A stretch of 64,000 nt of DNA from an uncultured Bacteroides sp. (GCA_900766005.1 CAAFTU010000023.1:48646-112645), one strand, 5' to 3'. Positions 33,527 through 43,007 are shown, counted from the first letter of the stretch. Numbers and translations: made by a program. Notes: generated from the letters alone by a model not told the origin.

Positions 33527-33565
33527 AGATTGCACGAAAGAGTACACTTTCGTGCAATCTTTTTA
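33527..33565 (+). terminator. Terminator after glnN
   Basis: AGATTGCACGAAAG and CTTTCGTGCAATCT form a perfect 14-bp stem with a 6-nt loop, followed by a T run. Confidence 0.9.
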
Positions 33566-33596
33566 TAAATACGTTCAATTATTCATTTTTTATTTT

Positions 33597-33604
33597 TACA
33601 TTTG
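33597..33604 (+). promoter_or_regulatory. Bacteroides -7 box for the Crp/Fnr gene
   Basis: TACATTTG, 28 bp before the ATG. Confidence 0.6.
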
Positions 33605-33632
33605 TGCTTAATAACACAGTTTTATAGCATCT

Positions 33633-34334
33633 ATGGTAAAAATTAACGTATCAGACATCGACATTTCGGAACCGCTTTCCGACTTGTTAGCTCCCCTAAA
33701 CAACGAGCAAAGAGAGTTTCTGATGAACAATTATACGATACAGACTTATAAAAAAAATGAAACCATCTATTGCGAAGGAGAAACCCCTTCACACTTAATG
33801 TGTCTCATCAGTGGAAAAGTAAAGATATTTAAAGATGGTGTAGGAGGACGAAGCCAGATTATCCGCATGATCAAGCCGCGCGAATACTTTGCCTACCGCG
33901 CCTATTTCGCCCAGGAAGACTTTGTTACAGCAGCTGCTGCCTTCGAGCCTTCTATCGTCTGCCTGATTCCGATGAGTGCTATCATGACACTGATTGGACA
34001 AAATAACGACCTTGCCATGTTCTTCATCCGCCAACTGTCCATTGACTTGGGTATCTCGGATGAACGTACGGTCAACCTAACTCAAAAACACATCCGCGGA
34101 CGACTGGCTGAATCACTCATTTTCCTGAAAGAAAACTATGGATTGGAAGAAGACGGTTCTACGCTGAGTATTTACCTCTCGAGAGAAGACCTTGCTAATC
34201 TGTCGAATATGACCACCTCGAACGCCATCCGCACCTTGTCGCAATTTGCCACCGAACGGCTGATTGCTATTGACGGGCGCAAAATAAAAATCATAGAGGA
34301 AGACAAACTGAAAAAAATCAGCAAAATCGGATAA
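33633..34334 (+). CDS. Crp/Fnr-family transcriptional regulator
   Basis: A 233-residue regulator. The N-terminal cyclic-nucleotide-binding fold spans about residues 25-140 (ETIYCEGETPSHLMCLISGKVKIF); it lacks the Fnr iron-sulfur cysteines and the full cAMP-binding PRSA-like site. The C-terminal winged helix has LSREDLANLSNMTTSNAIRTLSQF as recognition region. The effector is unknown. It sits directly after glnN but has its own promoter, so a link with nitrogen control is only suggested by position. A terminator lies at 34402. Confidence 0.9.
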   Translation: MVKINVSDIDISEPLSDLLAPLNNEQREFLMNNYTIQTYKKNETIYCEGETPSHLMCLISGKVKIFKDGVGGRSQIIRMIKPREYFAYRAYFAQEDFVTAAAAFEPSIVCLIPMSAIMTLIGQNNDLAMFFIRQLSIDLGISDERTVNLTQKHIRGRLAESLIFLKENYGLEEDGSTLSIYLSREDLANLSNMTTSNAIRTLSQFATERLIAIDGRKIKIIEEDKLKKISKIG

Positions 34335-34401
34335 AGAGAGCATACACGATACAGCTGAAACATCCTGAATAGAAAAAAGTATATATACATATATATAAGA
34401 A

Positions 34402-34446
34402 GGGTCCCTGCTACACACGTAATGTAACAGGGACCCGTTTTTTATA
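34402..34446. terminator. Terminator between the Crp/Fnr gene and trxB
   Basis: GGGTCCCTG / CAGGGACCC stem with a T run on the plus strand; the genes are convergent. Confidence 0.75.
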
Positions 34447-34503
34447 TGAACGAAAACATGCCGTCAGAGATGACGGACATGCCTTTCAACTCGTTGGAAT
34501 GGA

Positions 34504-35460
34504 TTACAGCAACCCTTTAGCCGAAAGGTAGCGTTCTGCTTCGATAGCAGCCTTGCAACCACTTCCTGCTGCAGTGATAGCCTGACGATAATGCGGGTCG
34601 GCCACATCACCGGCAGCAAAGACTCCGGGCACCTTTGTGCGTGGAGAGCTACCTTCAGTAACGATATAGCCTACCTCATCCGTATCAATATATTCTTTGA
34701 AGATATCCGAATTGGGTTTGTGGCCAATCGCCAGGAAGAAGCCGTCAATAGCCACGTCATAGCGCTCCTCATCGGGTTCGCCTACGCGTTTTACCAAATG
34801 AACGCCTTCCACACCGTTGTCGCCAAACAGACCCACAGCGTTGTGTTCAAACAGCACTTCAATCTTTTCATGATTCAGCACACGTTCCTGCATGATTTTA
34901 GAAGCACGCAAATAAGGCTTACGAACAATCAGATACACTTTGGATGCCAATCCTGCCAGGTAAACAGCCTCTTCGCAGGCAGTGTCTCCACCACCGACAA
35001 CGGCTACCACCTTCTTGCGGTAGAAGAAACCGTCGCAAGTAGCACAAGCACTGACTCCCATACCGGCATATTTCTTCTCATCATCCAGACCAAGATACTT
35101 AGCCGTAGCTCCCGTTGCAATGATCAATGTCTCTGTTTCAATCACCTTCTCATCATCAATCGTGATGCGGTAAGGAGCCTTACTCAAATCTGCTGCAGTA
35201 GCGATACCAAAACGCATATCCGCACCAAAACGTTCGGCCTGCCTACGCAAATCTTCCATCAGCTGCGGACCGCTGATTCCTTCCGGATAACCCGGAAAGT
35301 TTTCCACGTCGGTTGTCGTTGTCAACTGACCACCCGGTTGCAAACCCTCATACAATACAGGCGACAAGTTTGCACGACCCGTATAAATAGCTGCTGTATA
35401 TCCAGCAGGTCCTGAACCAATAATCAGGCACTTTACTTTTTCTACTTCTGCCATATTCAT
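34504..35460 (-). CDS. trxB: Thioredoxin-disulfide reductase
   Basis: A 318-residue NADPH- and FAD-dependent reductase that recharges thioredoxin. FAD-binding GSGPAG is at 15-20, the redox pair is C139/C142 in CATC, the NADPH motif is GGGDTA near 156-161, and the FAD-site AAGDVADP appears near the end. It follows lolA and ftsK on the minus strand (98 bp gap), an order common in Bacteroides, and may be part of that transcript. With trxA (17493) and msrA (1144) it forms the thiol-reducing system of the cell. Confidence 0.96.
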   Translation of the reverse strand: MNMAEVEKVKCLIIGSGPAGYTAAIYTGRANLSPVLYEGLQPGGQLTTTTDVENFPGYPEGISGPQLMEDLRRQAERFGADMRFGIATAADLSKAPYRITIDDEKVIETETLIIATGATAKYLGLDDEKKYAGMGVSACATCDGFFYRKKVVAVVGGGDTACEEAVYLAGLASKVYLIVRKPYLRASKIMQERVLNHEKIEVLFEHNAVGLFGDNGVEGVHLVKRVGEPDEERYDVAIDGFFLAIGHKPNSDIFKEYIDTDEVGYIVTEGSSPRTKVPGVFAAGDVADPHYRQAITAAGSGCKAAIEAERYLSAKGLL

Positions 35461-35558
35461 TCCCTTTAGATGAATTACTATATACTTGTTTTATATTTGT
35501 TAGACACTTACTCTTTACTTGCTATACACTCTCTTTGTGTCTGCTTTGAAATCACTAA

Positions 35559-36230
35559 TTATCTCAAATCAATGATTTCAGCATCCGGATAGCGCTTACT
35601 GTCGAAGGTAAAAAACGCCTCCCCATAATGCTGATGAACGCGATAGTCGGTAATGACTATTTCTGTCCAACTGCCAGCCGGTTCACCCTCCCGTTCCAGC
35701 CGGATAAAAAGCGGCTGATACCCGTCCTTCGCAATATACAACCGGATACGAGAAAACTCTTCTTTCTGAGCATTTGCAACCAGAAGAACATCCCACACCT
35801 GCTTTCCTGCAAAGGACGACACAGTTCCCAAGCGGAAGTCATACCCCTGGCGGTAAAGCTGAAGGAAGGCGTAAGGATTGAGCTGCTGCAGTTCCTGCGG
35901 CGTAGGTGTCGTCACATTGACCTCTCCGTTGGCAGCCACATAGCTCCATTGCGTCCTACCGTCAAACCACGTTGTGATGCCACCTGCTGTCAGAACGAAC
36001 TTATCACCTTGCAGCTGGATAGAGCCGGCACTTTTACCGTCAATCACTTTGTTTGAATAGTGATTCAGCATAAAGCCGGCACTCACACCACCCGAACGGC
36101 GGAAAGTTTCTGCAGTCTGATCCAGTATTTTTTTTGCCTGTTGCCCGTCATGCTGAGCCCATCCCGGAGCACAGACCAACAAAAGCAATCCAAGCACAAC
36201 CATATAGCGAACGAATCTACTCATATGCAT
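35559..36230 (-). CDS. LolA-like outer-membrane lipoprotein carrier
   Basis: A 223-residue exported protein with a signal peptide (YMVVLGLLLLVCAPGWAQ). The following unclosed beta-barrel pattern (GVSAGFMLNHYS, GSIQLQGDKFVLTAGGITTWFDGRTQW) matches the LolA family, which carries lipoproteins across the periplasm. The gene starts 5 bp after ftsK stops and is clearly cotranscribed with it, the same order as in many Bacteroidetes. M1 and M3 (36224) are both usable starts. Confidence 0.85.
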   Translation of the reverse strand: MHMSRFVRYMVVLGLLLLVCAPGWAQHDGQQAKKILDQTAETFRRSGGVSAGFMLNHYSNKVIDGKSAGSIQLQGDKFVLTAGGITTWFDGRTQWSYVAANGEVNVTTPTPQELQQLNPYAFLQLYRQGYDFRLGTVSSFAGKQVWDVLLVANAQKEEFSRIRLYIAKDGYQPLFIRLEREGEPAGSWTEIVITDYRVHQHYGEAFFTFDSKRYPDAEIIDLR

Positions 36231-36235
36231 ACGAA

Positions 36236-38731
36236 TTATAAAAAGTTATTCAATCTCATTTCAAGATCATTATCATCCACACACAGCACATCACGCACCT
36301 TGCTTCCCTGAGCCGGTCCCACGATACCCGCTTTTTCCAGCTGATCCATAATACGTCCGGCCCGGTTATAACCGATAGAGAACTTACGCTGGATCAACGA
36401 AGTGGAACCTTGCTGATGAATCACAATCAGCCGGGCTGCATCTTCGAACAGCGGATCCAGACGGCCCATATCCACATCCCCCAGATCACTGCCGCCATCC
36501 TCGCTGACATATTCTGGCAAGAAGAACGCCGTAGGATAGCCTTGCTGACGGGCAATGTATTTCGTAATCTCCTCCACTTCCGGTGTATCAATAAACGCAC
36601 ACTGCACACGCACCGGATCGGCTCCCTGCAAGAAGAGCATATCTCCCTTACCAATCAGCCGGTTGGCACCTGGACGGTCCAGAATCGTACGCGAGTCCAT
36701 CATAGCCGAAACACGGAACGCAATACGCGCCGGGAAGTTAGCCTTGATTGTACCCGTAATAATATTGGTAGTCGGACGCTGTGTAGCAATAATCATATGA
36801 ATACCCACTGCACGGGCCAACTGCGCAATACGTGCAATAGGAAGTTCCACCTCCTTGCCGGCCGTCATAATCAAATCACCGAACTCATCAATCACCACCA
36901 CGATATAAGGCATAAACTTATGTCCTTTTTCCGGATTCAAGCGGCGATTGATAAACTTCTCGTTGTACTCCTTGATGTTGCGGGCATGCGCCATTTTCAG
37001 CAAGTCATAACGGGTGTCCATCTCTACACACACCGAATTCAACGTCTGCACCACCTTCGTGACATCCGTGATGATCGGTTCTCCTCCATCGGGCAGTTTA
37101 GCCAAGAAATGATGCTCAATCACTGAATAAATGCTGAACTCCACCTTTTTCGGGTCCACCAGCACAAACTTCAACTCAGCCGGATGCTTTTTATACAGCA
37201 GTGATGTAATGATGGCATTCAGACCCACCGACTTACCCTGTCCGGTTGCACCGGCCACCAGCACGTGCGGCATTTTACACAAGTCGAACATGAATACCTC
37301 GTTTGTAATGGTCTTACCCAGCACCACAGGCAAATCATATTTAGACTCCTGAAACTTCTTGCTGCCGATCACGCTCTGCCCCGACACAATCTTCGGGTTC
37401 TTGTTCGGCACCTCAATACCGATGGTGCCCTTACCCGGTATCGGTGCAATGATACGAATACCATCGGCCGACAGACTCAAAGCGATATCATCCTCCAGTC
37501 CCCGGATCTTGGAAATACGCACCCCCTGTTCGGGCGTAATTTCATACAGTGTCACCGTGGGCCCCACCGTAGCCTTAATCATACTGATTTCGATGCCGAA
37601 ACTGCGGAGCGTATTGATAATGCGGTCCTTGTTGGCATTCTGTTCATCCATATCAATGGTAGGATCATCGTTATCAAAATGCTTCATCAGATCGATGGTC
37701 GGGAAACGGTAATTTTCCAAGTCCTTCGTAGGATTATACGGTTCCATTTCCGGTCCGCTGTATTCTTCCTCCTCCGTTACAGGTCCCACTTCAAATCCCG
37801 GCTCTTCATCTTCCTGCCGTTTTTCAGGCACCTCCACCACGGGCTCCGAAGCCAGGGGTTCGAGCGTCATCGTTACTTCTTTTTGTTCCGCAACGAGCGG
37901 TCTTACTTCCTCCGGCGAAAGATCCAGTGGAATTTCATGCGCCGGGTCCGGATTCTTATCCTCCGCCACAGCCTCTGCTCTCTCTTCCTCCTTCAGCGCA
38001 AAGTTCACTTCCTTCGGTTGCGGGGTAGCAAACACCGGCTCAGCGGCCACCGGAGCAGCAGCCGGCTCAGGCGCAGCCACCGGTCCCTCCTTCGGTTTGC
38101 GCTTGATAAACTTCAGCGAAAACAAATCACGTAGCCAGCCTATCGTACGGGCGCTTACATAAATAAAGAAACAGATGCCAACCAGCAGCAAAAGCATCCA
38201 CACACCCGGCTCACCTATTTGAGAAACCAGCCATCGGCTCACATTGTAACCATGCATACCGCCCAAATAAATGAACGACTCCTCGTATTGATCCATGAAA
38301 GCAAAACCGAAAAAGACAGAAAACCAGACCAACAACAGACTGCATCCGATAAACCATCTCCACAAACGCACCTTGCGGACACGCATCAATTTCAACCCCA
38401 CCATCATCAGAAAGAGCAGGATGAAAAACGATGCCACGCCAAAACAATCATTGATAAAATAACTGGAAAGCTGAGCTCCGCGCGAACCTGCATAGTTCTT
38501 CACATGATTGTCTACCATAGCCAAATCGGCCGGATTTCCGCTATCAATAATACTTTGGTCGGCAGCTCCCGTAAAGAAGAACGATGAAAAAGCCAACAAC
38601 AAGAAAACAGTAAAAATAACGACAAACAATCCAACAATAAATTGAAGGGTCTCACTTTTGCAGAATGACACCGCTCTCTGGAGATAAGAGGGAGTCTGTT
38701 CTTGCTCCTTATCTGATTTTTTCTTTGCCAT
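36236..38731 (-). CDS. ftsK: FtsK/SpoIIIE DNA translocase
   Basis: An 831-residue septal DNA pump. Four hydrophobic segments lie in the first ~210 residues, followed by an acidic/proline linker (about 220-340), then the motor with Walker A GATGQGKS and Walker B VVVIDEFGDL. The C-terminal gamma winged helix (SLIQRKFSIGYNRAGRIMDQLE) reads chromosome-orienting sequences. The enzyme clears chromosome dimers at division and helps XerCD recombination. It heads the operon ftsK-lolA(-trxB). A -7 box (TATTTTTG, minus) is at 38783-38790. Confidence 0.96.
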   Translation of the reverse strand: MAKKKSDKEQEQTPSYLQRAVSFCKSETLQFIVGLFVVIFTVFLLLAFSSFFFTGAADQSIIDSGNPADLAMVDNHVKNYAGSRGAQLSSYFINDCFGVASFFILLFLMMVGLKLMRVRKVRLWRWFIGCSLLLVWFSVFFGFAFMDQYEESFIYLGGMHGYNVSRWLVSQIGEPGVWMLLLLVGICFFIYVSARTIGWLRDLFSLKFIKRKPKEGPVAAPEPAAAPVAAEPVFATPQPKEVNFALKEEERAEAVAEDKNPDPAHEIPLDLSPEEVRPLVAEQKEVTMTLEPLASEPVVEVPEKRQEDEEPGFEVGPVTEEEEYSGPEMEPYNPTKDLENYRFPTIDLMKHFDNDDPTIDMDEQNANKDRIINTLRSFGIEISMIKATVGPTVTLYEITPEQGVRISKIRGLEDDIALSLSADGIRIIAPIPGKGTIGIEVPNKNPKIVSGQSVIGSKKFQESKYDLPVVLGKTITNEVFMFDLCKMPHVLVAGATGQGKSVGLNAIITSLLYKKHPAELKFVLVDPKKVEFSIYSVIEHHFLAKLPDGGEPIITDVTKVVQTLNSVCVEMDTRYDLLKMAHARNIKEYNEKFINRRLNPEKGHKFMPYIVVVIDEFGDLIMTAGKEVELPIARIAQLARAVGIHMIIATQRPTTNIITGTIKANFPARIAFRVSAMMDSRTILDRPGANRLIGKGDMLFLQGADPVRVQCAFIDTPEVEEITKYIARQQGYPTAFFLPEYVSEDGGSDLGDVDMGRLDPLFEDAARLIVIHQQGSTSLIQRKFSIGYNRAGRIMDQLEKAGIVGPAQGSKVRDVLCVDDNDLEMRLNNFL

Positions 38732-38782
38732 GAGTCTTAGTAAACTATAATTATTACACTACTTAAATCGATTTCTAAGGTG

Positions 38783-38790
38783 CAAAAATA
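38783..38790 (-). promoter_or_regulatory. Bacteroides -7 box for ftsK
   Basis: Minus-strand TATTTTTG, 51 bp before the ftsK ATG. Confidence 0.5.
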
Positions 38791-38832
38791 ATAAAAAAAT
38801 AACGAGCACTACGCTCATTCAATCCTTTTTCT

Positions 38833-38840
38833 TACCTTTG
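38833..38840 (+). promoter_or_regulatory. Bacteroides -7 box for the DUF5063 operon
   Basis: TACCTTTG, 21 bp before the ATG at 38862. It favours that ATG over the TTG at 38838. Confidence 0.6.
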
Positions 38841-38861
38841 CGTTTTAAATCAACATGGATT

Positions 38862-39509
38862 ATGGAAAAAGAAAGCCAAACGATATTTGACAAGAATGTG
38901 ATTGAATTCGTAACGGTAGCCGCCGAATTCTGCGCCTTTCTGGAACGTGCAGAAAGCATGAAACGCAGCGATTTCGTAGACACATCACTGAAAATCCTTC
39001 CCCTGCTCTACTTGAAGGCATCTTTATTACCTCCATGCGAAAGGCTGGGTGAAGAAGAGTTGGAAACGTACGTAACAGAAGAGGTTTACGAAATTCTACG
39101 CCTCAATCTGGCCGAACTCATGGGTGAAAAGGATGATTACCTGGATGTTTTCGTGGAAGATATGGTTTACAGCGACCAGCCTATCAAGAAATGTATTTCT
39201 GAGGATTTGGCCGACATCTATCAGGACATCCGGGATTTCATTTTTGTTTTCCAGCTGGGACTGAACGAAACCATGAACGACTCGCTGGCGCTTTGCCAAG
39301 AGAATTTCGGTCTTTTATGGGGACAAAAGCTTGTAAACACGCTCCGTGCACTCCACGATGTAAAATATCACCAAGAAGAGGAAGAAAAGGAAGAAGCAGA
39401 CGACTGCTTTTATCAAGAGAATGATTGTCATTGCCAGGAGCATGACTGCCATTGCGAACATGACGATCATTGCCACGATGAAGGCTGTCATTGTCATCAC
39501 GATGAATAA
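38862..39509 (+). CDS. DUF5063 protein with a Cys/His-rich tail
   Basis: A 215-residue protein. Residues 1-175 are the helical DUF5063 domain (VIEFVTVAAEFCAFLERAE, LYLKASLLPPCERLGEEEL, DLADIYQDIRDFIFVF). The last ~36 residues are extraordinary: eight Cys and nine His spaced by Asp/Glu (CHCQEHDCHCEHDDHCHDEG). Such a tail should bind transition metals, but no function is known for the family. It starts the operon with an exonuclease (6 bp downstream) and rlmI. The frame extends to a TTG inside the promoter, which I reject as start. Confidence 0.85.
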   Translation: MEKESQTIFDKNVIEFVTVAAEFCAFLERAESMKRSDFVDTSLKILPLLYLKASLLPPCERLGEEELETYVTEEVYEILRLNLAELMGEKDDYLDVFVEDMVYSDQPIKKCISEDLADIYQDIRDFIFVFQLGLNETMNDSLALCQENFGLLWGQKLVNTLRALHDVKYHQEEEEKEEADDCFYQENDCHCQEHDCHCEHDDHCHDEGCHCHHDE

Positions 39510-39515
39510 ATAAAA

Positions 39516-40190
39516 ATGATTGTTAGAAGAAAAATAGATAAAAACGAAGTGAAAGAGCTGCCCAAAGCAGCTTTTCCCGGGCGGATTTACGTCATCCAAA
39601 GCGAAGCGGAAATTAAAAAAGCGTCAGATTACCTTCAGGCCCAGCGGGTTGTAGGCATCGATAGCGAAACACGTCCTTCCTTTACTAAAGGGCATATCCA
39701 TAAAGTAGCCCTCTTGCAGATTTCTTCGGAAGAATGTTGTTTCCTCTTTCGCCTGAACATGACCGGACTCACACAGCCACTCATTGACCTGCTTGAAAAT
39801 CCGGCGGTAACCAAAGTCGGCCTGTCTCTGCGGGATGACTTCATGATGCTACGCAAAAGGGCCCCGTTCAAGCAGCAGAACTGCATTGAACTGCAGGACT
39901 ACGTGCATGCTTTCGGCATCCAGGACATGAGTCTGCAGAAGATTTACGCCATCCTGTTCGGTGAAAAGATTTCCAAGTCCCAGCGATTGTCCAACTGGGA
40001 AGCAGATGTGCTGAGCGACGGACAGAAGCTCTATGCAGCTACGGATGCATGGGCCTGCCTGAACATCTACAACCTGCTCCAGGAACTGAAACGCACGGGC
40101 AACTATGAAATAGCTCCCGAAGAACCGGAAGAAAAAGAACCGGAAAAAGAAAGAAAAGAAGAAACAGCCCAGGAGGAGCACAAGTCCTAA
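39516..40190 (+). CDS. 3'-5' exonuclease, DEDDy type
   Basis: A 224-residue exonuclease of the RNase D / DNA-polymerase proofreading fold. The acidic motifs are Exo I GIDSET (Asp and Glu near residue 48-50), Exo II in GLSLRDDFMML, and Exo III YAATDAW (Tyr and Asp), together DEDDy. It lacks the HRDC domains of RNase D. The C-terminal ~35 residues are a Glu/Lys-rich tail. Substrate (RNA or DNA) is not determined by sequence. It lies 6 bp after the DUF5063 gene and 56 bp before rlmI. Confidence 0.9.
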   Translation: MIVRRKIDKNEVKELPKAAFPGRIYVIQSEAEIKKASDYLQAQRVVGIDSETRPSFTKGHIHKVALLQISSEECCFLFRLNMTGLTQPLIDLLENPAVTKVGLSLRDDFMMLRKRAPFKQQNCIELQDYVHAFGIQDMSLQKIYAILFGEKISKSQRLSNWEADVLSDGQKLYAATDAWACLNIYNLLQELKRTGNYEIAPEEPEEKEPEKERKEETAQEEHKS

Positions 40191-40246
40191 AGCCCATTCT
40201 TCACAATCATCATTCATTAATTTTCACGTAAACAACCATTTAGATC

Positions 40247-41425
40247 ATGCATAAAGTATATCTTAAACCCGGCAAAGAAGAGTCTCTAAAAAGATTCCAT
40301 CCCTGGATTTTTTCCGGTGCCATCGCCCGCATTAACGGAGAACCTGAAGAAGGTGAAGTAGTAGAAGTGTACACATCGAAGAAGGAGTTTATTGCAGAAG
40401 GACACTTCCAGATCGGAAGTATTGCCGTACGCGTACTCTCTTTCAAGCAGGAACCTGTAGACCACGAGTTTTGGAAACGAAAGCTGGAAGTGGCTTATGA
40501 CATGCGCCGCAGCATCGGCATTGCCACCAACCCCATCAACAACACATACCGTCTGGTGCACGGCGAAGGAGACAACCTTCCCGGACTGGTTATTGACGTT
40601 TACGCCAAGACAGCAGTCATGCAAGCACACTCTGCCGGCATGCACGTAGATCGCATGGCCATTGCCGAAGCTTTATCGGAAGTCATGGGCGACCGGGTTG
40701 AAAACATTTATTACAAGTCTGAAACGACTCTTCCGTTCAAAGCCGACCTCTTCCCTGAAAATGGTTTTATCAAAGGCGGAAGCAGCGACAACATTGCCCA
40801 GGAATACGGACTCAAATTCCATGTTGACTGGCTTAAAGGACAGAAAACCGGTTTCTTTGTAGACCAGCGCGAAAACCGTGCGCTGCTGGAGCGCTATGCC
40901 AAAGACCGCTCAGTCTTGAATATGTTCTGCTACACCGGAGGTTTTTCTTTCTACGCCATGAGAGGGGGAGCTAAATTAGTTCACTCAGTGGACAGTTCGG
41001 CCAAGGCCATTGACCTTACCAACAAAAATGTGGAGCTGAACTTCCCGGGCGACCCGCGCCACGAAGCGTTTGCCGAAGATGCATTCAAATACCTCGACCG
41101 GATGGGCGACCAGTATGATTTGATTATTCTGGACCCTCCTGCCTTTGCCAAGCACAAAGATGCGTTGAGAAATGCCCTTCAAGGCTACCGGAAGCTGAAT
41201 GCCAAGGCGTTTGAAAAAATCAAACCCGGAGGTATCCTCTTCACATTCTCCTGCTCACAGGTAGTAACAAAAGACAATTTCCGTACGGCTGTATTTACCG
41301 CTGCAGCCATGTCGGGCAGAAGTGTGCGCATCCTTCACCAGCTCACACAGCCGGCCGACCACCCGGTGAATATATACCATCCGGAAGGAGAATACCTGAA
41401 AGGATTGGTGTTGTATGTGGAATAA
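40247..41425 (+). CDS. rlmI: 23S rRNA (cytosine-5) methyltransferase RlmI type
   Basis: A 392-residue class I SAM-dependent methyltransferase. An N-terminal PUA domain (about 1-75, HPWIFSGAIARI) is followed by a RlmI-like catalytic domain with the SAM motif NMFCYTGGFSFYA and the substrate motif LDPPAFAKHK. RlmI makes m5C at position 1962 of 23S rRNA; the target in this organism is inferred from the family. It is the third gene of the DUF5063 operon. Confidence 0.9.
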   Translation: MHKVYLKPGKEESLKRFHPWIFSGAIARINGEPEEGEVVEVYTSKKEFIAEGHFQIGSIAVRVLSFKQEPVDHEFWKRKLEVAYDMRRSIGIATNPINNTYRLVHGEGDNLPGLVIDVYAKTAVMQAHSAGMHVDRMAIAEALSEVMGDRVENIYYKSETTLPFKADLFPENGFIKGGSSDNIAQEYGLKFHVDWLKGQKTGFFVDQRENRALLERYAKDRSVLNMFCYTGGFSFYAMRGGAKLVHSVDSSAKAIDLTNKNVELNFPGDPRHEAFAEDAFKYLDRMGDQYDLIILDPPAFAKHKDALRNALQGYRKLNAKAFEKIKPGGILFTFSCSQVVTKDNFRTAVFTAAAMSGRSVRILHQLTQPADHPVNIYHPEGEYLKGLVLYVE

Positions 41426-41531
41426 CCATTTCTTCATAGGTTTTTAATCTGTTTGAACCGAATTTAGTTAATTAGCGTTAATATCAGAAAGTTTTATAGC
41501 AAAACAGTATGTTTTACAACATAAAAACCTT

Positions 41532-41539
41532 TATATTTG
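41532..41539 (+). promoter_or_regulatory. Bacteroides -7 box of small RNA copy 2
   Basis: TATATTTG at the same distance from the conserved block as in copy 1. Confidence 0.65.
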
Positions 41540-41542
41540 CAC

Positions 41543-41612
41543 TGTGTTTTTCATGGTATTAGATTTAAGGTTAATAAAGATTGGGTGTCTGGGATAGATA
41601 CCCTTCTTTTTT
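41543..41612 (+). ncRNA. Small RNA candidate, copy 2
   Basis: Paralogue of 15463-15528. It has the same block (TGTGTTTTTCATGGTATTAG, then ATTTAAGGTTAATAAAGATT), followed by its own terminator: GGGTGTCT / AGATACCC with a 5-nt loop and a T-rich tail. Both copies sit in intergenic space with nothing else in common, which argues for an independent RNA rather than a leader of one gene family. The next gene has a separate -7 box at 41660. Confidence 0.72.
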
Positions 41613-41659
41613 TTATACCCTTTTTGTTCTAAAAACAGCTCCCCTATCCGATAAAATAG

Positions 41660-41667
41660 TATATTTG
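41660..41667 (+). promoter_or_regulatory. Bacteroides -7 box for the nucleoside transporter
   Basis: TATATTTG, 37 bp before the ATG. Confidence 0.55.
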
Positions 41668-41704
41668 CAGTTATTATCAATCTAAAAAAACACGCTTAAA
41701 AATC

Positions 41705-42979
41705 ATGAGTATAAAAGTTCGACTGATTATCATGAACTTCCTGCAGTTTGCTGTGTGGGGAGCTTACCTGACCTCAATGGGCAGTTATCTAGTTAAAGTG
41801 GGTCTTGCCGGACACATTGGTATGTTCTATTCCATGCAAGGCATTGTATCCTTGTTTATGCCTGCGATTCTCGGAATCATCGCCGACCGCTGGATACCTG
41901 CACAGCGACTGTTGAGTATCAGCCATTTCCTGGCAGCCCTTTTCATGGGACTTACCGGCTATTACGGCATGACTGCCGGTGAGCATGCCGAGTTCAGTAT
42001 CTTGTTTACGTTCTACTCACTGAGTGTAGCATTCTATATGCCCACGCTGGCTCTTTCCAACTCGGTGGCCTATACAGCCCTCGACAAGGCCGGTCTGGAC
42101 ACCATCAAGACCTTCCCACCGATCCGCATTTTCGGCACCATCGGCTTCATCTGCTCCATGTGGATGGTCGACTTGCTGGGACTGCAGAACTCCTACGGAC
42201 AATTTTTTGCTTGTGCCCTCATCGGTCTGGTCTATGCCGTGTATGCACTGACCCTGCCCGCATGCCCTGTCAGCAAAGGAGGAAGTTCCAAATCACTGGT
42301 GGAAGCGCTGGGATTGCGTGCTTTCACGCTCTTCAAACAAAAGAAAATGGCCTTATTCTTCATTTTCTCTATGTTGCTGGGTGTATCCTTACAGATTACC
42401 AACGGCTTTGCCAACCCGTATATCAGCAGTTTCGGAAGCATACCGGAATATGCAGACACCTTTGGTGTGCAGCATGCCAACATTCTGATTTCTCTTTCGC
42501 AAATTTCTGAAACACTCTGCATCCTGCTCATTCCTTTCTTCTTGAAACGGTTTGGCATCAAGCAGGTTATGCTCATCGCCATGATGGCCTGGGTGTTGCG
42601 GTTCGGCCTGTTCGGAGCCGGAAATCCCGGCAGCGGTGTGTGGATGTTTGTCCTTTCCATGATTGTATACGGAGTAGCCTTCGACTTCTTCAACATTTCC
42701 GGATCGCTGTTTGTAGACAGGGAAACGACCAAGGATATCCGCTCCAGCGCACAAGGATTGTTTGTCATCATGACCAACGGATTTGGAGCGACTATCGGCA
42801 CATTGGGAGCACAGGCCATTGTGAACCATTTTGTCGATTTCAGCAGCAGTGAGCCTCAGATCTCACAATGGCAATCGGCATGGTATGTCTTTGCAGCCTA
42901 TGCATTGGTCGTAGCCGTTGTCTTTGCGCTCGTATTCAAATACAAGCACCAGCCCGAAAAGGAAGCAAGTAAACACTAA
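41705..42979 (+). CDS. NupG/XapB-family nucleoside transporter
   Basis: A 424-residue inner-membrane protein with about 12 hydrophobic helices, of the nucleoside:proton symporter branch of the major facilitator superfamily. The opening MNFLQFAVWGAYLTSMGSYL and the GIIADRWIPAQRLL loop are family landmarks. It imports nucleosides for salvage. It is followed by rsmE after 28 bp, so the two may be cotranscribed. Confidence 0.9.
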   Translation: MSIKVRLIIMNFLQFAVWGAYLTSMGSYLVKVGLAGHIGMFYSMQGIVSLFMPAILGIIADRWIPAQRLLSISHFLAALFMGLTGYYGMTAGEHAEFSILFTFYSLSVAFYMPTLALSNSVAYTALDKAGLDTIKTFPPIRIFGTIGFICSMWMVDLLGLQNSYGQFFACALIGLVYAVYALTLPACPVSKGGSSKSLVEALGLRAFTLFKQKKMALFFIFSMLLGVSLQITNGFANPYISSFGSIPEYADTFGVQHANILISLSQISETLCILLIPFFLKRFGIKQVMLIAMMAWVLRFGLFGAGNPGSGVWMFVLSMIVYGVAFDFFNISGSLFVDRETTKDIRSSAQGLFVIMTNGFGATIGTLGAQAIVNHFVDFSSSEPQISQWQSAWYVFAAYALVVAVVFALVFKYKHQPEKEASKH

Positions 42980-43007
42980 GTAAGAATCCATCAATCTACA
43001 CATCGTT

